This document shows positions 60,650 through 64,000 of a DNA stretch of 64,000 nt, one piece after another. A model generated the notes under the pieces. The model was not told the origin of the DNA. It made no database searches and was given only the letters and a program-made list of their open reading frames with translations. Both the position numbers and the translations under genes were made by a program. The stretch is from CAYPNF01 sp964411985 (GTDB taxonomy: Bacteria; Verrucomicrobiota; Verrucomicrobiia; Limisphaerales; J093): NCBI GenBank assembly GCA_964411985.1, contig CAYPNF010000016.1, forward strand, positions 62,001 through 126,000. Direction: 5' to 3'. Within the stretch, counting starts at the first letter, position 1. The number at the start of each line of letters is the position of its first letter.

Positions 60650-63600
60650 TCACGGTACGACGACCCGATAGAATCGGGCCGGGTTGCTCGGGGTCGGGGT
60701 GTCAAGGTGCTGGAAGGTTGCCCCTGTGCTTCTCCGTACCGCGAGCTTGGTCCAGTGGACCAGATCCGTAGAGGTCTCCAAGACGCACAGCACTCCTGCC
60801 GCAGGCTCTGCAATGCTCAAGGTCACGCCGCCGTCGCCATTGGCCACACAGCTGGCAAAGGTTGGCAGCGGACGGTCGGGCTTCGGCACGTAGTCCTGGT
60901 GTTCGCGGACGGTCAGGAATTGGTCCGCGGCTACATTGGTCAGGTCCTGGGTCCATCCTGAAGGCCATTCAATGCGGAGGAGCTGCACTTTGGAAGCGTC
61001 GCCCAGGCCGAAATGGGCCAGCAGCTCGGTTGCATACCCCGGGAGTACTCCAATTTCGCGCATCTGCCACACTGTCTGGCCGCGGATCGTGGCTTGCACG
61101 CGGATCTTGGCGCCGAGTCCATCGGGATTGGCGGCCACGCCGTGAAGACGCACCTTGAGCCAGTGGTTCCGGTTCCCCACCTGGCGCAGGTTGTTGCGGA
61201 ACAGCGCGGGCGGATCCCCGACAAACTGCTGCGCCAGAAGATCCAGGAAGCCGTCGTTGTCATAATCGACCCAAGATCCGTGATAGGTGCGCTGCTGTCG
61301 GGTGGGGCCACCCACCCAGACCTCGGTCAACTTACCGGTCCCGTCGTTGTTGAACAGCCGGCACCGGTCGAAGTCGTGAGTCACCAAGAGGTCCAAGTCA
61401 CCGTCGTTGTCGTAATCACCCCAACTTGGGCAAAGGGGCCCCTTGCTCTTGTCCAACGGAGGCCCCGCTGGGTCGATTTCGAATTGTCCGCCTCCAACAT
61501 TCCGGTAGAAGGCGCTCAGGAGAGTCTCATGATAGGGGAGGACGACGTCCAGATCCCCGTCGTTGTCGTAGTCCGCCCAGCCGGCCATGATATTCGGGGT
61601 GGGCTCCTTGACCAAAACATGGTTGGTTATGCGCAGGAAGTTCCCGTTGCCCTGGTTCTGAAAGAGAACCTCCGGACGGGCGTTGGCGCCGAAGGGACTG
61701 GTCACCCCAAAGAAATCGATGTCCCCATCGTTGTCGTAATCGACCCAGTTGGACCACTCGATGCCTTCATTCCTAAGCGCAAAGGGCGTATCGGTGATGA
61801 CCTGGAATAGTCCTCCAGCGTTGTGAGCGAGGTAGTTGATGCCCGTGCTGCCTCCGTAGTCGAGCCAATGGGTGTTGGCGATGTCCGTCCAGCCATCCTG
61901 ATCGTAGTCGACGCAGGAGGGCAGGATTCCTTTCGGCCAGGAAGTCCGGGCGGCGACGAAGTCCTGGGTACCCTGGGCCGACTGGCTCCAAAACAGCGTC
62001 GGTGCCGTCGGCGGAGAGGCCGTCATCACGCAGTCGAGATCTCCGTCACCGTCGAGATCGGCCCAAGCCATGCTTAACCACTGACCGGAGACCGTGGCCA
62101 GACCGTTGGTGATTCGCTTGAAGCTTCCGTCCTGATTGTTCTCATAGACCTCGTTACGCATGCCGGGACCCCCCGCGCCCCGCAGGAGCAGAACCTCGAA
62201 CCATCCATCATCATCAAAATCAACAAAACGCGGCCAGGGGGAATCGGCCGCGCTCACGAGGAATCCATCGTCCCCTAATTGTTCCGCCCGAGCCAAGACG
62301 AAGGTGGGGTCCACTTCCAGGGAGACGGTGTCCGAGGTCACAGTGTCCGCCGCGCTGCTAACCAGAACTCGATACTTTCCGATGTCCGCCTGCGTCACCG
62401 ACTCCAGCACCAGGGTGGCATTGGTGGCGGTCGCGTTTTCGGCTGGTGGGATGCTCTGGCCACTTTTCTGCCATTGGCAGGTGAAGTCTTCTGTGCCGGC
62501 AATCAGTGCGCTAATCTCGACCCGCGTGCCCAGGCTTACGGAGGGGCCGGGCTTGATGGCAGGCGAGGAAACAATGGGCCGATCCTTGATCTCCAGGCGG
62601 GCCGGCCGGGAGCGGGCCCAATAGTGGCCTAAAACGGGATCGGACAAGCCATAGAGCACGACGCTGTAATGCCCGATCTGTGTCGCCTGGAAGGAAGCGA
62701 TCTCCAGCGTCGGCCCGTTGGCGGCGGGTATGTCCCACCCGTCGAGCTGCCATTGGTAGGTTACCCCCGGTTCCTGGGGCGGCGCCTGGAGCTTTACGGA
62801 GGCGCCTTTGACGACGTCGTAGTATCCTGGGCCGACCTGTTCGGCGTTGATGGTCGCGACCAGCGCTTCCTCTGCCACCGTGAGGCTCTGGTCGACAGTC
62901 AGGTCCTGGAACTCCTGCACGATTCCCGAAGGCCATTCGATTCGCAGCGCCTCGACCCTGGCGGCATCGCCCAAGCCGAAGTGGGCAACCAATTCGGTGT
63001 GCCAACTGCCCGAGGAAATCGTGCGCAGTTGCCAAAAGGTCTTCCCACCCACCGTGGCTTTGACCCGGATTTTGGCGCCAATCCCATCCCGGTTGGAGGC
63101 TCCGGGCTGGGGGGCTGCGCCGACCAGTTTTACTTGCAGCCAGTGGTTGGCATTGCCGTTGTTGATGTAAAAGAAATCGCTGTCGGCTGTAGCACTGTTG
63201 GACGTGTTAGCCACGAAGAGGTCCAAGTCCCCGTCGCCGTCATAGTCGGCCCAACTGCATCCCCACGAATCGGCCAGGTCGTTGACCGGGCTGCCACTGA
63301 GGATCGCGTCGAACCCGCCTTGGCCGTCGTTGTGGAAGAGGCAATTGCGGTTGGCCCAGCCGTACACCCCGCGGCTGACGAAAAGATCAAGGTAACCGTC
63401 GTTGTCATAGTCGCCCCACGTGGCGACCCATTCGTTTCCCACGGTCAAGGCTTGCGTTTTCGGATCGTCCACCATCTCGAAGTGGCCGGCACCGTCATTT
63501 CGGAAAAGACGTCCGTTGGTATACAGATCCAGGTCCCCGTCATTGTCGTAGTCACCCCAGGCAAAGTCCCATCCCCAGCCAATTTCGGCTTCGAACTCGG

Positions 63601-64000
63601 CCGAGGGTGCTGCGTTCAAAATCCCTCCATCATTCCGGAACAGAAGGGGTGAATCCCCGGTCGTGAGCAGGTCTAGGTCGCCGTCCTCATCGTAGTCTAC
63701 CCAGGCAAGCGAGCCGGTGATCTTCTTGATTCCGGCCAGCAGGCTGTTGGTGTTGGCGGTGAACTTGCCATTGCCGGAATTGTGCAGGAGTGTCATGGGC
63801 GGGCGGGTGGTCAGGGAAGAATGATTGCCGGTGGCCACCGCGAGATCCACAAAACCGTCGCCGTCGTAATCCCCCCAGGCTTGCAGACTGCCGTAGACCG
63901 CGACTTGATTCTCGATCCATTGGCGACTGACCACCACGCTGCTAAACTGTCCCCCGCCTCGATTGGTGAAGAGCACCGGGTAACTGGTTTCGTAATTGCC
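60650..64000 (-). CDS. FG-GAP/VCBS + ASPIC/UnbV + Ig-like secreted protein (5' end outside window)
   Basis: The frame is open to the right edge, so the true start is outside; about 1116 residues are visible. Many FG-GAP/VCBS units with the calcium motif W.DYDNDGDLDL recur, first in a block of about 275 residues, then after about 590. Two ASPIC/UnbV domains follow these blocks: one with HTELVAHFGLGDAARVEALR and one with YATELLAHFGLGDASKVQLL. Between them are two Ig-like domains (VTYQWQLDGWDIPAANG, FTCQWQKSGQSIPPAENA). The C-terminal end resembles a short discoidin/choice-of-anchor-like tail (VLCVLETSTDLVHWTKLAV). These proteins are secreted surface proteins of unknown substrate. No catalytic motif was seen. 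Confidence 0.85.
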   Translation of the reverse strand, partial: GNYETSYPVLFTNRGGGQFSSVVVSRQWIENQVAVYGSLQAWGDYDGDGFVDLAVATGNHSSLTTRPPMTLLHNSGNGKFTANTNSLLAGIKKITGSLAWVDYDEDGDLDLLTTGDSPLLFRNDGGILNAAPSAEFEAEIGWGWDFAWGDYDNDGDLDLYTNGRLFRNDGAGHFEMVDDPKTQALTVGNEWVATWGDYDNDGYLDLFVSRGVYGWANRNCLFHNDGQGGFDAILSGSPVNDLADSWGCSWADYDGDGDLDLFVANTSNSATADSDFFYINNGNANHWLQVKLVGAAPQPGASNRDGIGAKIRVKATVGGKTFWQLRTISSGSWHTELVAHFGLGDAARVEALRIEWPSGIVQEFQDLTVDQSLTVAEEALVATINAEQVGPGYYDVVKGASVKLQAPPQEPGVTYQWQLDGWDIPAANGPTLEIASFQATQIGHYSVVLYGLSDPVLGHYWARSRPARLEIKDRPIVSSPAIKPGPSVSLGTRVEISALIAGTEDFTCQWQKSGQSIPPAENATATNATLVLESVTQADIGKYRVLVSSAADTVTSDTVSLEVDPTFVLARAEQLGDDGFLVSAADSPWPRFVDFDDDGWFEVLLLRGAGGPGMRNEVYENNQDGSFKRITNGLATVSGQWLSMAWADLDGDGDLDCVMTASPPTAPTLFWSQSAQGTQDFVAARTSWPKGILPSCVDYDQDGWTDIANTHWLDYGGSTGINYLAHNAGGLFQVITDTPFALRNEGIEWSNWVDYDNDGDIDFFGVTSPFGANARPEVLFQNQGNGNFLRITNHVLVKEPTPNIMAGWADYDNDGDLDVVLPYHETLLSAFYRNVGGGQFEIDPAGPPLDKSKGPLCPSWGDYDNDGDLDLLVTHDFDRCRLFNNDGTGKLTEVWVGGPTRQQRTYHGSWVDYDNDGFLDLLAQQFVGDPPALFRNNLRQVGNRNHWLKVRLHGVAANPDGLGAKIRVQATIRGQTVWQMREIGVLPGYATELLAHFGLGDASKVQLLRIEWPSGWTQDLTNVAADQFLTVREHQDYVPKPDRPLPTFASCVANGDGGVTLSIAEPAAGVLCVLETSTDLVHWTKLAVRRSTGATFQHLDTPTPSNPARFYRVVVP

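Overview
The window is 64 kb of a GC-rich bacterial chromosome. The gene content points to Verrucomicrobiota, probably a Pedosphaera/Limisphaerales-like lineage; this is inferred from gene families, not from rRNA. The pointers are two short secreted proteins with VPDSG-CTERM-like sorting tails, very large secreted propeller proteins (FlgD-Ig + NHL-like + CBM9/PA14/LamG, Delta-60, FG-GAP + ASPIC/UnbV), DUF5069, an NfeD-FloA pair, and many dispersed palindromic repeats. No rRNA, tRNA, CRISPR array or prophage was found.

Layout. 1-9.4 kb: a secreted/carbohydrate-associated block with a truncated CBM9-type protein, a secreted redoxin, a 1207-aa FlgD/PA14/LamG protein and a 1303-aa CBM9/FlgD/propeller protein bracketed by two copies of a ~120-bp element with inverted termini. 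9.4-10.0 kb: an array of inverted repeats in front of cinA. 10-21.4 kb: cinA, a fused PyrD-PyrK-like oxidoreductase, a U32 peptidase-family protein, a two-domain ABC ATPase of ModF/PhrA type, and a propeller-type sensor kinase with its NarL-type regulator. 21.5-26.5 kb: an outer-membrane barrel candidate, a chemoreceptor, a LytS/LytTR two-component pair and a DUF971 protein. 26.5-32 kb: dnaN, a short interval with three near-consensus DnaA boxes, a cysteine desulfurase preceded by a strong terminator hairpin and an AT-rich gene-free stretch, then a DUF5069 gene and a low-complexity-tailed protein. 32-40 kb: a hybrid sensor kinase and a 1585-aa Delta-60/Calx-beta protein. 40-45 kb: the pgk-tpiA-secG operon and mnmG. 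45-50.4 kb: a VPDSG-CTERM-like protein, nfeD-floA, and rpsA with a structured leader. 50.4-64 kb: a region rich in repeats and remnants, with tandem REP-like arrays, a Gfo/Idh oxidoreductase, thioredoxin, an orphan GspF-like protein, a truncated duplicate of a sugar isomerase-like gene beside its intact copy, two internally deleted REP-associated-transposase (RAYT/Y1) elements, a BNR/sialidase-like protein, and an FG-GAP/ASPIC protein running off the right edge.

How it fits together. Housekeeping genes (dnaN, iscS-like, pgk-tpiA-secG, mnmG, rpsA, cinA) alternate with secreted polymer-binding or polymer-processing proteins and several signal-transduction modules. The most interesting non-coding signals are the dnaN/cysteine-desulfurase interval (candidate DnaA-binding region), the terminator plus unexplained AT-rich stretch upstream of the cysteine desulfurase, the mobile miniature elements ending in GGGGTCA...TGACCCC, and the REP-like arrays that coexist with decayed RAYT genes. 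I found no clear sign of a wholly new defence or metabolic system.
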